The notes: a model not told the origin generated them from the letters alone. Shown: positions 7,432 through 16,460, numbered from the stretch's first letter. The stretch: DNA of 42,805 bases from Corynebacterium mustelae (GCF_001020985.1 NZ_CP011544.1:1-42805); one strand, 5' to 3'. Made by a program: numbers and translations.

Positions 7432-10400
7432 CTAACCTCCTAACTTCGATGTTGCATACTGCAACCCCGTGATACGAGACGACGCAGCACTAACCGGGGT
7501 GGACTGTGCCTGTCGGGGTTCTTTCGATAGCCGCACCAGCTCCTCAAGCAAGGTGTTCATGCGCCTAAACTGCTCCGTGTGCTCCGCACCCGTCGCAGCT
7601 GCCGCGGCTCGGGACTTCTCAATCTCCGCAGCCGCCCGCAACGCTGCCTTCTCCCGCTCCGAGTCCGACTTCACCAGAAGCTCTTGAAGTTTCGCATACT
7701 CAAGCTCCGCTTCCAGGCGGTCCTTCTCACGCGCATGCTTCAACTTCTCCGACGCCTGATCCAACGCCAACTTAAGCGAACTTTGGTCGGTCTCCAGCTG
7801 GATTTTCTTAATACGGTCCTCGGCGTCGCGTGCCGATTTTTCGATCCGGGATTTAATCGAGTGCTCCAGGGAACCGAGGGTCAGCTCCGTGAACGCAGCA
7901 CCAACCTCAGACCCGGCCTTAGCAGCCTCGGGTCCGTACTTCTCCGTCGCCAGCGCACCCGCGATACCGCCACCAGCCGCACCGAGAGACCCTAAAACGA
8001 TTGCGGCGCGCTCACCATGTCCGAGCTTGCCCCACGTCTCGCCGATCTCCTTACGGTTGGTGTGAATATCGATCGATCCCTTAGCGATGGAGCTGATCCC
8101 CTTGAACGCCATGAGCACACCAGGGATTGCCCCCAGCGGCCCAGCCGTGGCGAAACCAGCCGCTGCAGCTGCCAGACCTGCGAAGAACGTACCCACACCG
8201 CCAGCAACCTGGCCGATGCCACTAAAGCCTTTAGACGCACCTGACAGCTGATTCGATGACAACCCGTACAGCATTTGGGCTTGCTGCTGTAGCGCTTCCG
8301 TGTGCGCATGCAACAGCTTTGCCGCAGAGGCCTGCGTCAGGGTGGCCTCCGCAACCGCTAGCTGCGCTAACCTTTGCCCGTGGGCAGCCTCCAAGGACTC
8401 CAGAGCAGTCTGCGCACGGGTGACCTTAACAGCCCACTCCGCAGCCCGCACTTCCTTCGAGTTATCCACCACCGACTGTGCGACCGTCTCCACAGAGAAC
8501 ACACCGGTACGACGGAACCGGTCCATCGCCCCAGACATCGCCTCAATCGACGTAGAGCCCCGCTTCGCAGCGAGCCCACGAGCCTTCTCAACCTCAGCTT
8601 CAGCCTTAAGAATCGCCAACACACCCCTATAGCGGGTGCGCTGCGTGTCCATCTCCTTCAGCTGTAAATCTTGAAGGCTCTTGATACGCGCCGCTTCGTT
8701 CGTCTGCTGCTGCATCTGCAGCTTCGAGACTTCCTGCCGGGTGCGCTCCACGATCTCGGCGAGCTTCGCCATTTCACCGAGGAACTCGGAAATCCGAGTA
8801 AACCCAGCAGAAATACCACCAGAAACCTTCTCGATGATCTGCTGCACCGCAACAAACCGCGAGGCGGTGACTGCCCGTTCCGCCGCTTCCAGCCGGTGGG
8901 CCTGATCCGCAGCCTTCTCCTGCGCATCCGCCAGCGCATCAGTGGCCTTATTGACCTTCTCCTGCGCCGCCTTAACCGCCTTGGCGTTCTTATCGGACGA
9001 TTTCTCCAGCCGGTCACCAACATCTTCACGGGCGCGAGCCAGCCGCTTCTCCGCCGCCGCGATTTTGTCGGCTTTACCGCTCTTACGGGCCTTAGCGACA
9101 GCTTCCTCCGCGTCGGCGATTTTCCGCCGGTCCTGCTTCGTCAGCCCGCCTTTGCCCTCGGCTTCGATTTTCCGGAGCTCCTCGCGGGCTGCTTTGAGCT
9201 TCCGCTCCTTCTCGCCCACTTCCTCCAGCTCTTCAGCCACAGCCCGGCGTGTTTCCAGCAGGCCCTGTTCCGCGTCCCGAACCACGCCCGCGTTGCTGAT
9301 GAATTCCCCGCCGAAGGTTCGCCCTTCAGATACGGCGATTTTTTCGTACACCTTCGCGGTTTTATCCAGGCTCCGCGCCGACTCCGGTATGACCTTCAGG
9401 GCTTTTTCAAACTCCACAGTCATATCCGGGTCGAGGATACGCTCCGGACGTCCAGACGCATTAAACGCCAATCCGAGGTGATTCAGGATACCGCCGGTGT
9501 CGAATACACCAACGCGTTTAATGTGTTTCAGCGCGTCTTCGTAGAGGTTGCTGGCCTCACCGAACGACACACTCCGGCCACCGCCTGTAACGAACCCGTC
9601 CACGCTGGTGGCAACGAAATCACCCGCACCCGCACCCTTACCCGGTGCCCCACCTCCGTCTTTCGCAAGGGGGACGTACGCGTGGTCGGTGTACTGCGGG
9701 TGTGACGCCGAAGCAGCCCGCCCGCCGATCTGGCCATTCCCACGACCTCCGCCCATCTCGTACGACCTGGTGATACCGCTATGGTCTCGTACAGTTACTG
9801 ACGTGTGCCCGCCGCCTCGGCCACCATTCAGCCAACCCATGGTGAACGTGCCGTTACCACCGATACCGCGAATAAAGCCGTTCTTATCCGCCCAAGCCCG
9901 CTGCGTACCGGTCGCAAAAACACGCCCAGTTGTGGGCTTACCGATAGCAAAGCTAGCTAGCTGTCCCGCAGTGCTGGAGCAGTCGCCCCAGTTAACCCCG
10001 CCGAACACATACGGCGAGCCCTCCAGCGACCGTGAGGCTTTAGCGCCCCGAACCGCTTCACCGTGAGCATATCGGTCGATCTCCCTGGCGGTAACGATAC
10101 CGCCGTTAACGTAGCCGGGGATCTTCGGGAATGTGCCTCGGTTGATGGCGGCTAGCTCACGGTCATATTTTGCCGACGAACGGCGGTTGATGACCCACTC
10201 GCCTGCATCAACACGGGCTATCGGCATACCCCGGTGGTCTACGCCGAGGAACCCATCAACCCGGTCAGTACCAGGCCCCGTCTCAGGCAGGCGGCCGCCA
10301 AAAGCACGGCCAGGTTGAGACGAACTCGACCCGGTAAACCAGTCCCCAATTCGGTTAGCGACGATCGACACAACCTTAGTCGCGGGAATGCTGGTCAGTG

Positions 10401-13254
10401 CTGCGATGACTTTATTCACTCCGGATATCGCCGCAGTATTGTCTACGCTGATCTTCGGCTCCACCTTCTGTTCATGAACGCGCGTCATTTCATTCGACGT
10501 TTGCAAGAGCTTAGCCAAAGCATCATCATTAGTACCGGTCAAAACAATGTTCTTGCCGTCCGGAGTTTCCTCCACCTTGATGCCAAGGTCTTCCAAAACC
10601 CGAAGGGCTTGATCGCTAACCGCGCTTACCTCAACGGTCGCCCCCTCTTCGAGGGGACGCAGCGCCGCGTACACCTCCAGAAGCTCCGCCGAAACACTGC
10701 CTGCTTCGACCTTAACCGCCGTTTCGATCACATCGGGCACCAGCCCGTAGGACTCGGCCAGCTTGGCCACCTGCTCCGACGTCAAGCCGAATTCCCGCCC
10801 AAGCGCGTCCAATGCAGGCTGCATATTGTCGAAAGCGCCCTGAATGTCGCCACCGTTTACAGCGACATTCACCAGCTGCTCCCGCAGTTCGTTCAACCCC
10901 GCAGCTAAATCACGCGCAGACGCATTAGCCGGGTCTAGCTTCCCGTTACCAATATCGCCCAGGTTTTCACCCAGCTCGTTTAACGGCCGTGACGCTTCCT
11001 CCGCCTTAGCCACAATCTCGTCCACCGAAGCGGCTGCGTCCATCATGGCCTTTTCAGCGTCCTTCGGTGCCAAGCCCATCGCCTGTAAGACGGATTCCAG
11101 AGCTTTCAACTTATCTTCCGCCGAGGACGACGAATCACCCAAAACATCAATGCCCGCAGCTGCTTGCGCAGCAGCCGGATCTACCCTGCGAGCCGCCTCA
11201 ATTATGCGGTCCAACTCCGCCCGGGTGGCCTCTAACTTGTCTGCCGCATGAACACCCGCCTCACCGGATTCACGCAGATCTGCGATAAGCGCCTTATAGT
11301 TATCTCCGCCTTCGGCAACAACCTTGCCGATGTCACCGATTTTGATACCAAACTCAGAACCAGACGCCTTGAGTTGGTCGTACGCCTCACGGGTAGCCTG
11401 CAGCTCCTGATCGTGCTTCGCCAGCTCGTAGCCGGTCATCTGCATACGCTCACTGAAGGTTTTCGTCGGGTCTTTAGAAATAAACCCATCTAGGGCTTCA
11501 CCCACGGCGAGGAATTTAGCCGTATACGCCTCCGCGAATTGCTCCGCCGCTTTAGTAGCCTGATCATTAAGCGCACCCGTCGTACCTGCGACTGCGGCCA
11601 TAAGCTCGACCTGTGCGGAAGCCGCCCGCGATGCGGACGTAGCCAGGAGCTCCTGGGCTTCCGTAGCCCGATCATTAGCTAAAGAAAGCGAAGTGATCGC
11701 AGCGCCGGCTGCGATAAAAGCCAACCCCCAGGGGCCGCCGAACAAGTTAAGAACTCCGCCTACAGCGGACCGCATGCCGGACATGCCCGCCGCAACCACA
11801 CCGGTAGTCTTAGCAAAGCTCTCACCCGAATTAGCCGCATTGGTATACGCCGTGGCCATGCCCGCCAACGCCGTATTAGAAGACGTCGCCGCATACTGCA
11901 TAGTGGCACCAAACGTGCTAATCTGCCGCCCCGTGCCAGCGTAATAATCCTTAAGCTCACTAACCCCGCTAGCCAAACCAGCCAAGGATTCCTTGTGTGG
12001 CCCGATGACTGACGCCACCCGATCCACTATTCCAGGGATGGTCTTAAAACCCGTCCAAGCGGTAATAGCTGCGGCCACAAGCCCCGGATGGTCAGAAAGA
12101 AACCCGCTCACAGACTCCAACGGCCCTGCAACAGAATGCAAAGCAGAACCAGCAATCTTCAACGTAGCTACGAAGATATCCCACGAGGATACACCCAACG
12201 CAGCCGACGCCTGTCCTAATGCCGAGCCCACGTTAACCACAGTCGGTGCCAGCTCCTTGGCCAGCCCAGTAAAGTCGGTCAAAAGCCCCTTCGCCTGGCC
12301 TAAACCACTTTGGAATTCGGGGCTTTTCGCAAACCCCTCCAGGGCGGCCTTACCCTGCTCGAAACCAGGAACAACAGTGCCAGTGATGAAAGACGCCAAT
12401 CGCTCCGCCGTAGGCTTGATCTTCGCATTCAGTGCATCAATACCCTCAGTGGCAGAATTCATACCCGTCTTGGTCGCGTCAAAAAACGGCGTCAGCGCCG
12501 TGGCACCCAAACGGCCCAGTGCCGCACCAACGTTCGCCGCAGCGCCCTTGAACGTCTCTCCAGCTTCAAGGGCGGCACCGCCCATGCCTCTACGCATAGC
12601 TGCCTCAAAGGTGGCGAAGTCCACCTTGCCCGCAGACACCATGTCGGAAATCTCAGCCGAGGTTTTACCCATCTCAGCCGACAAAAGCTGCAAGACGGGC
12701 ACACCACGAGACATGAGCTGCAGCATGTCATCGCCCTGAAGCTTGCCGCGCGCCGCAACCGATCCGAAGATGGTTCCCATTTCACCCATGGAGGCACCAG
12801 CGATCTGTGCCGTGTCACCCACAGTTTTCAGAACCTGCTCCAACTCCTGGCCTGGTTTCACACCAGCAGCAACAACCTGGGCCGCCACCTGCGCCGCGTC
12901 CTGCAACCCGAAAGCTGTGCCCTTAACCGAGGCGAGGGCGTTATCCATGATGGTCTGAACAGACTGGGCGTCATGACCAAGACCGCGCAAAGAAGCCTGC
13001 GCGTTCTCGATACCGGTCAAACGTCCGAAACCCTTGGTGATCGCCGTCGCCAGCACACCACCAGCAGCCGCGCCACCAGCCAGCGCACCAGCCTTCAGCG
13101 TGGTAACCAAACCACCCGACAGTTTCTCACCAATGCTACGGCCAGCCGGATCAGCCTGCGCAGCCGAATCGCCCAAGGCTTTAGCAATGCCCGGGCTGAT
13201 TTTCGACACCTCAGGCACGATCGAAATATAGCCCACGCCGAGTTCAGCACCCAT
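7432..13254 (-). CDS. Tape measure protein with embedded NlpC/P60-like peptidase
   Basis: 1940 residues, the longest gene here. The N-terminal third has tape-measure features (helical, Ala/Gly-rich, start GYISIVPEVSKISPGIAKAL). Hydrophobic stretches occur near residue 500 and in the C-terminal part (GIGQVAGGVGTFFAGLAAAA). Residues ~1070-1175 resemble an NlpC/P60-like cysteine peptidase: SPYVFGGVNWGDCSS with Cys1092 and GGGHTSVTV with His1150. Long coiled coils run over about 1290-1480 and near the C-terminus. Tape measures set tail length, and embedded peptidases may help open peptidoglycan at DNA entry. Start ATG follows GAGGG closely. Confidence 0.93.
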   Translation of the reverse strand: MGAELGVGYISIVPEVSKISPGIAKALGDSAAQADPAGRSIGEKLSGGLVTTLKAGALAGGAAAGGVLATAITKGFGRLTGIENAQASLRGLGHDAQSVQTIMDNALASVKGTAFGLQDAAQVAAQVVAAGVKPGQELEQVLKTVGDTAQIAGASMGEMGTIFGSVAARGKLQGDDMLQLMSRGVPVLQLLSAEMGKTSAEISDMVSAGKVDFATFEAAMRRGMGGAALEAGETFKGAAANVGAALGRLGATALTPFFDATKTGMNSATEGIDALNAKIKPTAERLASFITGTVVPGFEQGKAALEGFAKSPEFQSGLGQAKGLLTDFTGLAKELAPTVVNVGSALGQASAALGVSSWDIFVATLKIAGSALHSVAGPLESVSGFLSDHPGLVAAAITAWTGFKTIPGIVDRVASVIGPHKESLAGLASGVSELKDYYAGTGRQISTFGATMQYAATSSNTALAGMATAYTNAANSGESFAKTTGVVAAGMSGMRSAVGGVLNLFGGPWGLAFIAAGAAITSLSLANDRATEAQELLATSASRAASAQVELMAAVAGTTGALNDQATKAAEQFAEAYTAKFLAVGEALDGFISKDPTKTFSERMQMTGYELAKHDQELQATREAYDQLKASGSEFGIKIGDIGKVVAEGGDNYKALIADLRESGEAGVHAADKLEATRAELDRIIEAARRVDPAAAQAAAGIDVLGDSSSSAEDKLKALESVLQAMGLAPKDAEKAMMDAAASVDEIVAKAEEASRPLNELGENLGDIGNGKLDPANASARDLAAGLNELREQLVNVAVNGGDIQGAFDNMQPALDALGREFGLTSEQVAKLAESYGLVPDVIETAVKVEAGSVSAELLEVYAALRPLEEGATVEVSAVSDQALRVLEDLGIKVEETPDGKNIVLTGTNDDALAKLLQTSNEMTRVHEQKVEPKISVDNTAAISGVNKVIAALTSIPATKVVSIVANRIGDWFTGSSSSQPGRAFGGRLPETGPGTDRVDGFLGVDHRGMPIARVDAGEWVINRRSSAKYDRELAAINRGTFPKIPGYVNGGIVTAREIDRYAHGEAVRGAKASRSLEGSPYVFGGVNWGDCSSTAGQLASFAIGKPTTGRVFATGTQRAWADKNGFIRGIGGNGTFTMGWLNGGRGGGHTSVTVRDHSGITRSYEMGGGRGNGQIGGRAASASHPQYTDHAYVPLAKDGGGAPGKGAGAGDFVATSVDGFVTGGGRSVSFGEASNLYEDALKHIKRVGVFDTGGILNHLGLAFNASGRPERILDPDMTVEFEKALKVIPESARSLDKTAKVYEKIAVSEGRTFGGEFISNAGVVRDAEQGLLETRRAVAEELEEVGEKERKLKAAREELRKIEAEGKGGLTKQDRRKIADAEEAVAKARKSGKADKIAAAEKRLARAREDVGDRLEKSSDKNAKAVKAAQEKVNKATDALADAQEKAADQAHRLEAAERAVTASRFVAVQQIIEKVSGGISAGFTRISEFLGEMAKLAEIVERTRQEVSKLQMQQQTNEAARIKSLQDLQLKEMDTQRTRYRGVLAILKAEAEVEKARGLAAKRGSTSIEAMSGAMDRFRRTGVFSVETVAQSVVDNSKEVRAAEWAVKVTRAQTALESLEAAHGQRLAQLAVAEATLTQASAAKLLHAHTEALQQQAQMLYGLSSNQLSGASKGFSGIGQVAGGVGTFFAGLAAAAAGFATAGPLGAIPGVLMAFKGISSIAKGSIDIHTNRKEIGETWGKLGHGERAAIVLGSLGAAGGGIAGALATEKYGPEAAKAGSEVGAAFTELTLGSLEHSIKSRIEKSARDAEDRIKKIQLETDQSSLKLALDQASEKLKHAREKDRLEAELEYAKLQELLVKSDSEREKAALRAAAEIEKSRAAAAATGAEHTEQFRRMNTLLEELVRLSKEPRQAQSTPVSAASSRITGLQYATSKLGG

Positions 13255-13276
13255 ACACCCTCACCCCATCTAAAAA

Positions 13277-13992
13277 TTATGTATCCCGTGCGGAAATCGC
13301 CGCACGGATCTCCGCCGCGGACAATTGACGAGACACCGGCGGAACATCTTCCGAGGCCTTGTCAGCGTCTAAAATCCGCCGAATAACACCCACCTGCGGC
13401 AATGACTCCGCAGGAGCCCCCTGCCGCAACAGCTGCCATGTCTCATACGAATCCGCGATGACACCCAGCATCTGAACTTCTGGCCGTAACCACTCCGCCC
13501 GCCGAGCGGCAGCCGGATCTAGCGCCCTACGAACATGTGAAGTTTCAGGCAAATGGGTGATAAAAGCGCGCAGATCAGCCCACGTGAAAGACCTGCCGAG
13601 ATTCCGCAACGACAGGCCTCGCTCCATCAGATCCGCACGCAGCGCATCCTCTATCCGATTTGATTCTATGAATCGGCAGAGGGCTCGGATTCCCCCAGGT
13701 TAGCCTCAGACTGTTCCGACACAATCGTATTAATCTGCAGTACCTGGCGGGGAACCAACGCCTTGATAGCCGCAGTTTCTTCCTCGCCCGTATTGAAATG
13801 CAGCAAGAAACCACGAATGTACTCGACACCCAATTCTGATTTCACTTCGTCACTCATACCGGAGTGGATAGCGTCCAGATCAGTTTTGCTGACACAGTCC
13901 ACCGGTGGGATCTTGATACGAACCCTGCCCGTACCCTCCGCCGCGGGAATATCGAATTCCAAAAGATCAAAAGTATCAATAACAAAAGCCAC
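13277..13992 (-). CDS. Tail assembly chaperone fusion (G-T type) made by -1 frameshift
   Basis: The downstream frame has no good start or ribosome site of its own. It is open upstream into the end of the 13666-13992 gene, in the -1 frame. Slippage at GGGGGAA (13690-13696) would yield ~100 residues of the first chaperone joined to ~138 residues of the second frame, ending at 13277. The second part contains LMERGLSLRNLGRSFTWADLRAFI, a pattern common in actinophage T-type chaperones. Such fusions, made at a few percent of the upstream protein, help assemble tails around the tape measure, which is the next gene. The frameshift is inferred from frames, slippery run and synteny. Confidence 0.8.
13666..13992 (-). 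CDS. Tail assembly chaperone (G-like, zero frame)
   Basis: About 108 residues. Start GTG at 13992 with AAGGGG six bases upstream; longer readings lack a ribosome site. Begins VAFVIDTFDLLEFDIP and has an acidic Ser/Glu-rich C-terminus, which is where the slippery sequence lies. Located between major tail protein and tape measure, the invariant site of the G/GT chaperone pair in long-tailed phages. It acts transiently in tail assembly and is usually absent from virions. Confidence 0.82.
   Translation of the reverse strand: MAFVIDTFDLLEFDIPAAEGTGRVRIKIPPVDCVSKTDLDAIHSGMSDEVKSELGVEYIRGFLLHFNTGEEETAAIKALVPRQVLQINTIVSEQSEANLGESEPSADS
13690..13696 (-). promoter_or_regulatory. Programmed -1 frameshift slippery sequence
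   Basis: Minus strand reads CTG GGG GAA TCC in the zero frame; the heptamer GGGGGAA allows the P-site tRNA on GGG to re-pair one base back. The A-site pairing is imperfect, so efficiency may be low, which would suit a low-abundance fusion. The zero frame stops 24 bases later at 13666-13668, while the -1 frame stays open to 13277. Confidence 0.7.
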
Positions 13993-14028
13993 AATAAACC
14001 CCTTAAAAATACACTTTTTATAGATAAA

Positions 14029-14053
14029 CCCCGGCAAGGAAACCCTGCCGAGG
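14029..14053 (-). terminator. Hairpin after the major tail protein gene (weak terminator)
   Basis: CCCCGGCA (14029-14036) pairs with TGCCGAGG (14046-14053) with one G-U pair, and a short inner stem extends it. Minus-strand reading gives a moderately U-rich TTTATCTAT just after. It may stop or stabilise the major tail message before the chaperone genes. Confidence 0.4.
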
Positions 14054-14077
14054 ACATTGACGACAACAATCTACCTA

Positions 14078-14671
14078 CTAGCCGGAGTGAACGCCATCAT
14101 CGCGAAGCTCAACCACATACGCGCCGCGAAGCTCCGCCGCCGTAGACTTATACGCCTTCAGCTTCACCGTGGTCTTAGTGGTCGCGTTATGCACATCCGG
14201 AGTCTTCTCCACCGAGATAACCTGTGCGCGTTCCGCAACATAGGTCTTGGACTTCGCACCCGAAATAGCTTTCAACACATACGATTTCACCGGTAGAGGC
14301 TCATCGGTGTAGTAAATCGTGCGCTGCTTACCCGTGTTAGATGTTGCGGCCTTCTCGACGACGCTCGCATCGCCGAACGCGGTCTTAATGACCGCATCGT
14401 TGTCGTCTTCCATGAACGTGATCTCTATGTCTACACCGTAGTCGGTTTGGAGTGCAATGAAATCACCGCCACCGAACATTTTTTCCGTAGTGCTGTTACG
14501 AGTGGGCTTGACTGAGAAACCATTCTCACTCACCGCACCGTGATCAACGAAAGCCGTATTCAATTTCTCCAGCGCCGTGGTAGGCAACTTGGTACCCAAA
14601 GGCGCGGAATAAAACACGCCACCATCAATAGGTGGCGCGCCAACAAAGGCGTTAGCGACATTAACCGCCAT
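14078..14671 (-). CDS. Major tail protein (tail tube)
   Basis: 197 residues, ATG with GGAGGG upstream. Starts MAVNVANAFVGAPPIDGGVFYSA and is beta-rich with charged turns (FMEDDNDAVIKTAF, ERAQVISVEK). Length and position between the tail-terminator/connectors and the chaperone pair fit the tube subunit of non-contractile tails. The gene is bracketed by terminator-like hairpins at 14693-14724 and 14029-14053, which may set a separate, abundant transcript. No cleaved leader is seen. Confidence 0.85.
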   Translation of the reverse strand: MAVNVANAFVGAPPIDGGVFYSAPLGTKLPTTALEKLNTAFVDHGAVSENGFSVKPTRNSTTEKMFGGGDFIALQTDYGVDIEITFMEDDNDAVIKTAFGDASVVEKAATSNTGKQRTIYYTDEPLPVKSYVLKAISGAKSKTYVAERAQVISVEKTPDVHNATTKTTVKLKAYKSTAAELRGAYVVELRDDGVHSG

Positions 14672-14692
14672 TATCTTCCCTCCAAAACAAAA

Positions 14693-14724
14693 ACCGCTGG
14701 CTACATCAGTGACAAGCCAGCGGT
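14693..14724 (-). terminator. Intrinsic terminator before the major tail protein gene
   Basis: ACCGCTGGCT (14693-14702) and AGCCAGCGGT (14715-14724) form a perfect 10-bp stem with a 12-base loop. The minus-strand transcript continues TTTTGTTTTGG. It overlaps the stop codon of the tail-terminator gene and lies 22 bases before the major tail start. Confidence 0.65.
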
Positions 14725-15048
14725 GAACTGAAATCTGAATAGCTTAGGGTCGGGATCATCAAACCGTGTGAGGTTATTATCCACATACGCCCAATGGATT
14801 TCCCGACTCCGGCACGATCGCCATACAGCACGTGCCTGCTCCGCCAAATCCTCAGCATCATCCTCAGATCTCGCGAAGCACTCCACCAGAAACCTCGGGT
14901 CTCTCGTGGCTATAGTGGCCTCCCCGCCGCCGATACGGGACACCACCACAAACATATTCGGCGCAGGATCAGGCTTACGAGTCGAAACCCGCACACCACC
15001 TAACCCCCGTGACAAAACCTCAACCGCAACAACCTGGCTAGCTTTCAC
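14701..15048 (-). CDS. Tail terminator / tail completion protein
   Basis: 115 residues, GTG start with GAGGG seven bases upstream. Contains VVAVEVLSRGLGGVRVSTR and PDPAPNMFVVVSRIGGG followed by LVECFARSEDDAEDLAEQARAVW, the pattern of small tail-terminator proteins (gpU or DUF3168-like). It lies directly before the major tail gene and overlaps the preceding gene by 4 bases. It should cap the growing tail tube and join it to the head. Assigned from pattern and position. Confidence 0.75.
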   Translation of the reverse strand: MKASQVVAVEVLSRGLGGVRVSTRKPDPAPNMFVVVSRIGGGEATIATRDPRFLVECFARSEDDAEDLAEQARAVWRSCRSREIHWAYVDNNLTRFDDPDPKLFRFQFTAGLSLM

Positions 15049-15284
15049 CCGAGAGCCCTCACCATACGGTTATCTCGACGCTCCCTAGCCTTCGCGGACC
15101 ACGTGTCTGGAAAAACAATGCCGCGATACCTGGACGCACCCTGCTGATACGAGGCCTCATAACCGTCCCCGCATTCGGAGGCTATCCGGTCAGCATGACG
15201 CTTCACCAAATCCTGTGCGACCCTACCGCGCAGGAGCTCCTCCAAGCCCTCGCTATTCGGTACGTACCGAGCTTTCATTATCAT
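15045..15284 (-). CDS. HK97 gp10-like minor capsid / tail completion protein
   Basis: 79 residues. ATG at 15284 or at 15278 (ATGATAATG), with GAGGTGG upstream. Short, basic, helical N-terminus (LEELLRGRVAQDLVKRHADRIA) followed by YRGIVFPDTWSAKARERR and a basic end. Small gp10-type head-tail proteins lie exactly here, between the stopper and the tail terminator. Overlaps both neighbours, so translation is coupled. Confidence 0.68.
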   Translation of the reverse strand: MIMKARYVPNSEGLEELLRGRVAQDLVKRHADRIASECGDGYEASYQQGASRYRGIVFPDTWSAKARERRDNRMVRALG

Positions 15285-15456
15285 CCCACCTCACGTGACA
15301 CCAGCCAATCGGAGAATACGCGGCCACAACATCGGTTTGCGCCGCATCCCGAAAGAGAATCAACGAGCCGCCGTCAAAAGCGGTCGCGCCGCATGGCACC
15401 GTGTCCACCCCGACTGGGGTCTCAACCCGCAGTAGCCGCGTCACCGTATCCGTCAT
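15253..15456 (-). CDS. Small protein of the head-tail connector cluster, unknown
   Basis: 67 residues, ATG at 15456 with AGGAGG six bases upstream and a 4-base ATGA overlap with the previous stop. Beta-rich, with GATAFDGGSLILFRDAAQTDVV and SPIGWCHVRWDD. No family recognised. Its tight coupling within the connector genes suggests a structural or assembly role at the neck. Confidence 0.68.
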   Translation of the reverse strand: MTDTVTRLLRVETPVGVDTVPCGATAFDGGSLILFRDAAQTDVVAAYSPIGWCHVRWDDNESSVRTE

Positions 15457-15797
15457 TCGATACCTCCTAGATTCACGACTGCCAAACCAGGGGACCACCC
15501 GAACGGGTTATGCTCGTAGTTTCCCGGCTCGCCCAAAACTTCCAAACGTTCAGCCGAGCCAGGCAGCACCACCGCGTCCTTGTGCTGGAACGAGCCCACG
15601 GGGGCATACATTTCAACGCGGACCGTGCGACGGTCATGCCCCGCCAGTTTGGGCTCATCACCCGGCGGAGCACCCCAGCCGGCGACATACACCGTCTCCG
15701 TGGTTTCCGTGAACCTATCGTTGCCGAGACTATCCGTGCCGTCCTTGAACCGCCGAATGCGCTGTACTGGGTATTGCACAAATGGGGATAGAGACAC
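15453..15797 (-). CDS. Head-tail stopper / head closure protein
   Basis: 114 residues, GTG start after AAGGGGGTGAG. Beta-rich, with VYVAGWGAPPGDEPKLAGHDRR and PGSAERLEVLGEPGNYEHNPFG; the last part resembles small beta-barrel head-closure proteins of siphophages. Second gene after the adaptor in the order adaptor-stopper-gp10-terminator, which supports the assignment. Confidence 0.72.
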   Translation of the reverse strand: MSLSPFVQYPVQRIRRFKDGTDSLGNDRFTETTETVYVAGWGAPPGDEPKLAGHDRRTVRVEMYAPVGSFQHKDAVVLPGSAERLEVLGEPGNYEHNPFGWSPGLAVVNLGGIE

Positions 15798-15814
15798 CGA
15801 TACTCACCCCCTTT

Positions 15815-16189
15815 CTACACCAGGTCTACGGAGTACACCCCGCCCCTGCGGCGCTTCCGAAACGCCGCCAGGGCTTGCTTATCCGACGCGGACAGCCAGG
15901 GCGCGCCGCCGGATCCGCCACCAGCGAATTTACCGGAGTGAGAAAAAGGCCCCGCAGCCACTTGTACAGATTCTTGAAACTGCGACTGTTTCGGTGCCTG
16001 CAGGACTCGGGCCACCATACGAGACACGACCACCCGGACGGCCTCGGGTATTTCGGGCTCGCGGAAGGTTTTACCGAGGTGCCCCTCTACGAGGATGGTA
16101 GCTTCGTGGAGCAGCCCTTGGACTTCCCTCTCGTCGATGACGGTGTCCTCGGGAAGCCGGTCCTTTACGTCATCAAGTCTTGCTAGCAC
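15815..16189 (-). CDS. Head-tail adaptor (connector) protein
   Basis: About 124 residues from GTG at 16189, the only plausible in-frame start near the end of the upstream gene (overlap 17 bases); the ribosome site is weak, suggesting coupling. Helical: LARLDDVKDRLPEDTVIDEREVQGLLHEA..., then VRVVVSRMVARVL, the typical alpha-helical pattern of gp6/gp15-like adaptors that bind below the portal. A Gly/Ser-rich and then basic C-terminus follows. Confidence 0.75.
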   Translation of the reverse strand: MLARLDDVKDRLPEDTVIDEREVQGLLHEATILVEGHLGKTFREPEIPEAVRVVVSRMVARVLQAPKQSQFQESVQVAAGPFSHSGKFAGGGSGGAPWLSASDKQALAAFRKRRRGGVYSVDLV

Positions 16190-16460
16190 GGCGAGTCCGT
16201 TTCGGTGTGACCTTAGGTGCAGCCGCTTCGGCTTCGGCTTCGGCTTCGGCCTCAGGCTCGGCTTCAGGCTCAACCGCTGCAGGTTCGGCCTCAGGCTCGG
16301 CCTCAGGAGTCACCTCATCACTAGTATCCGAGTCCGCCTCCAAAAGCGACGCATCACACGCCACCCCGTCCGGCAACTCATCACCAGCAACCAAAAACAA
16401 AGAACCCGAAGAAGCGTGAACCAAAACCGATCCAACGAAATCATGACGAATACGCGCCAC
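16173..16460 (-). CDS. Small protein with Ala-Glu-Pro repeat tail, unknown
   Basis: About 95 residues, GTG at 16460 with GAAGGGG eight bases upstream. Residues ~1-50 form a compact part (RIRHDFVGSVLVHASSGSLF). This is followed by an acidic low-complexity run of AEPEA/AEAEA type (about residues 50-80) and a short basic end. It sits between capsid and adaptor, where actinophages often carry a small protein of unknown role. The acidic tail is encoded by a tandem hexanucleotide-like array and may vary in length between relatives. Confidence 0.7.
   Translation of the reverse strand: MARIRHDFVGSVLVHASSGSLFLVAGDELPDGVACDASLLEADSDTSDEVTPEAEPEAEPAAVEPEAEPEAEAEAEAEAAAPKVTPKRTRRASKT
16221..16309 (+). 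repeat. Tandem GCTTCG/GCCTCA-type hexamer repeat inside a coding region
   Basis: Successive ggcttc / ggcctca units encode the AEPEA-type acidic tail of the 16173-16460 product on the opposite strand. Four near-perfect GGCTTC units in a row make it a candidate slippage site. Confidence 0.75.

Noticed and set aside
8671..9705. 344-residue plus-strand open frame opposite the tape measure
   Set aside because: Arg/Leu-rich antisense reading of a real long gene, with no ribosome site or family pattern; several other long plus-strand frames in 7.4-13.4 kb are of the same kind.
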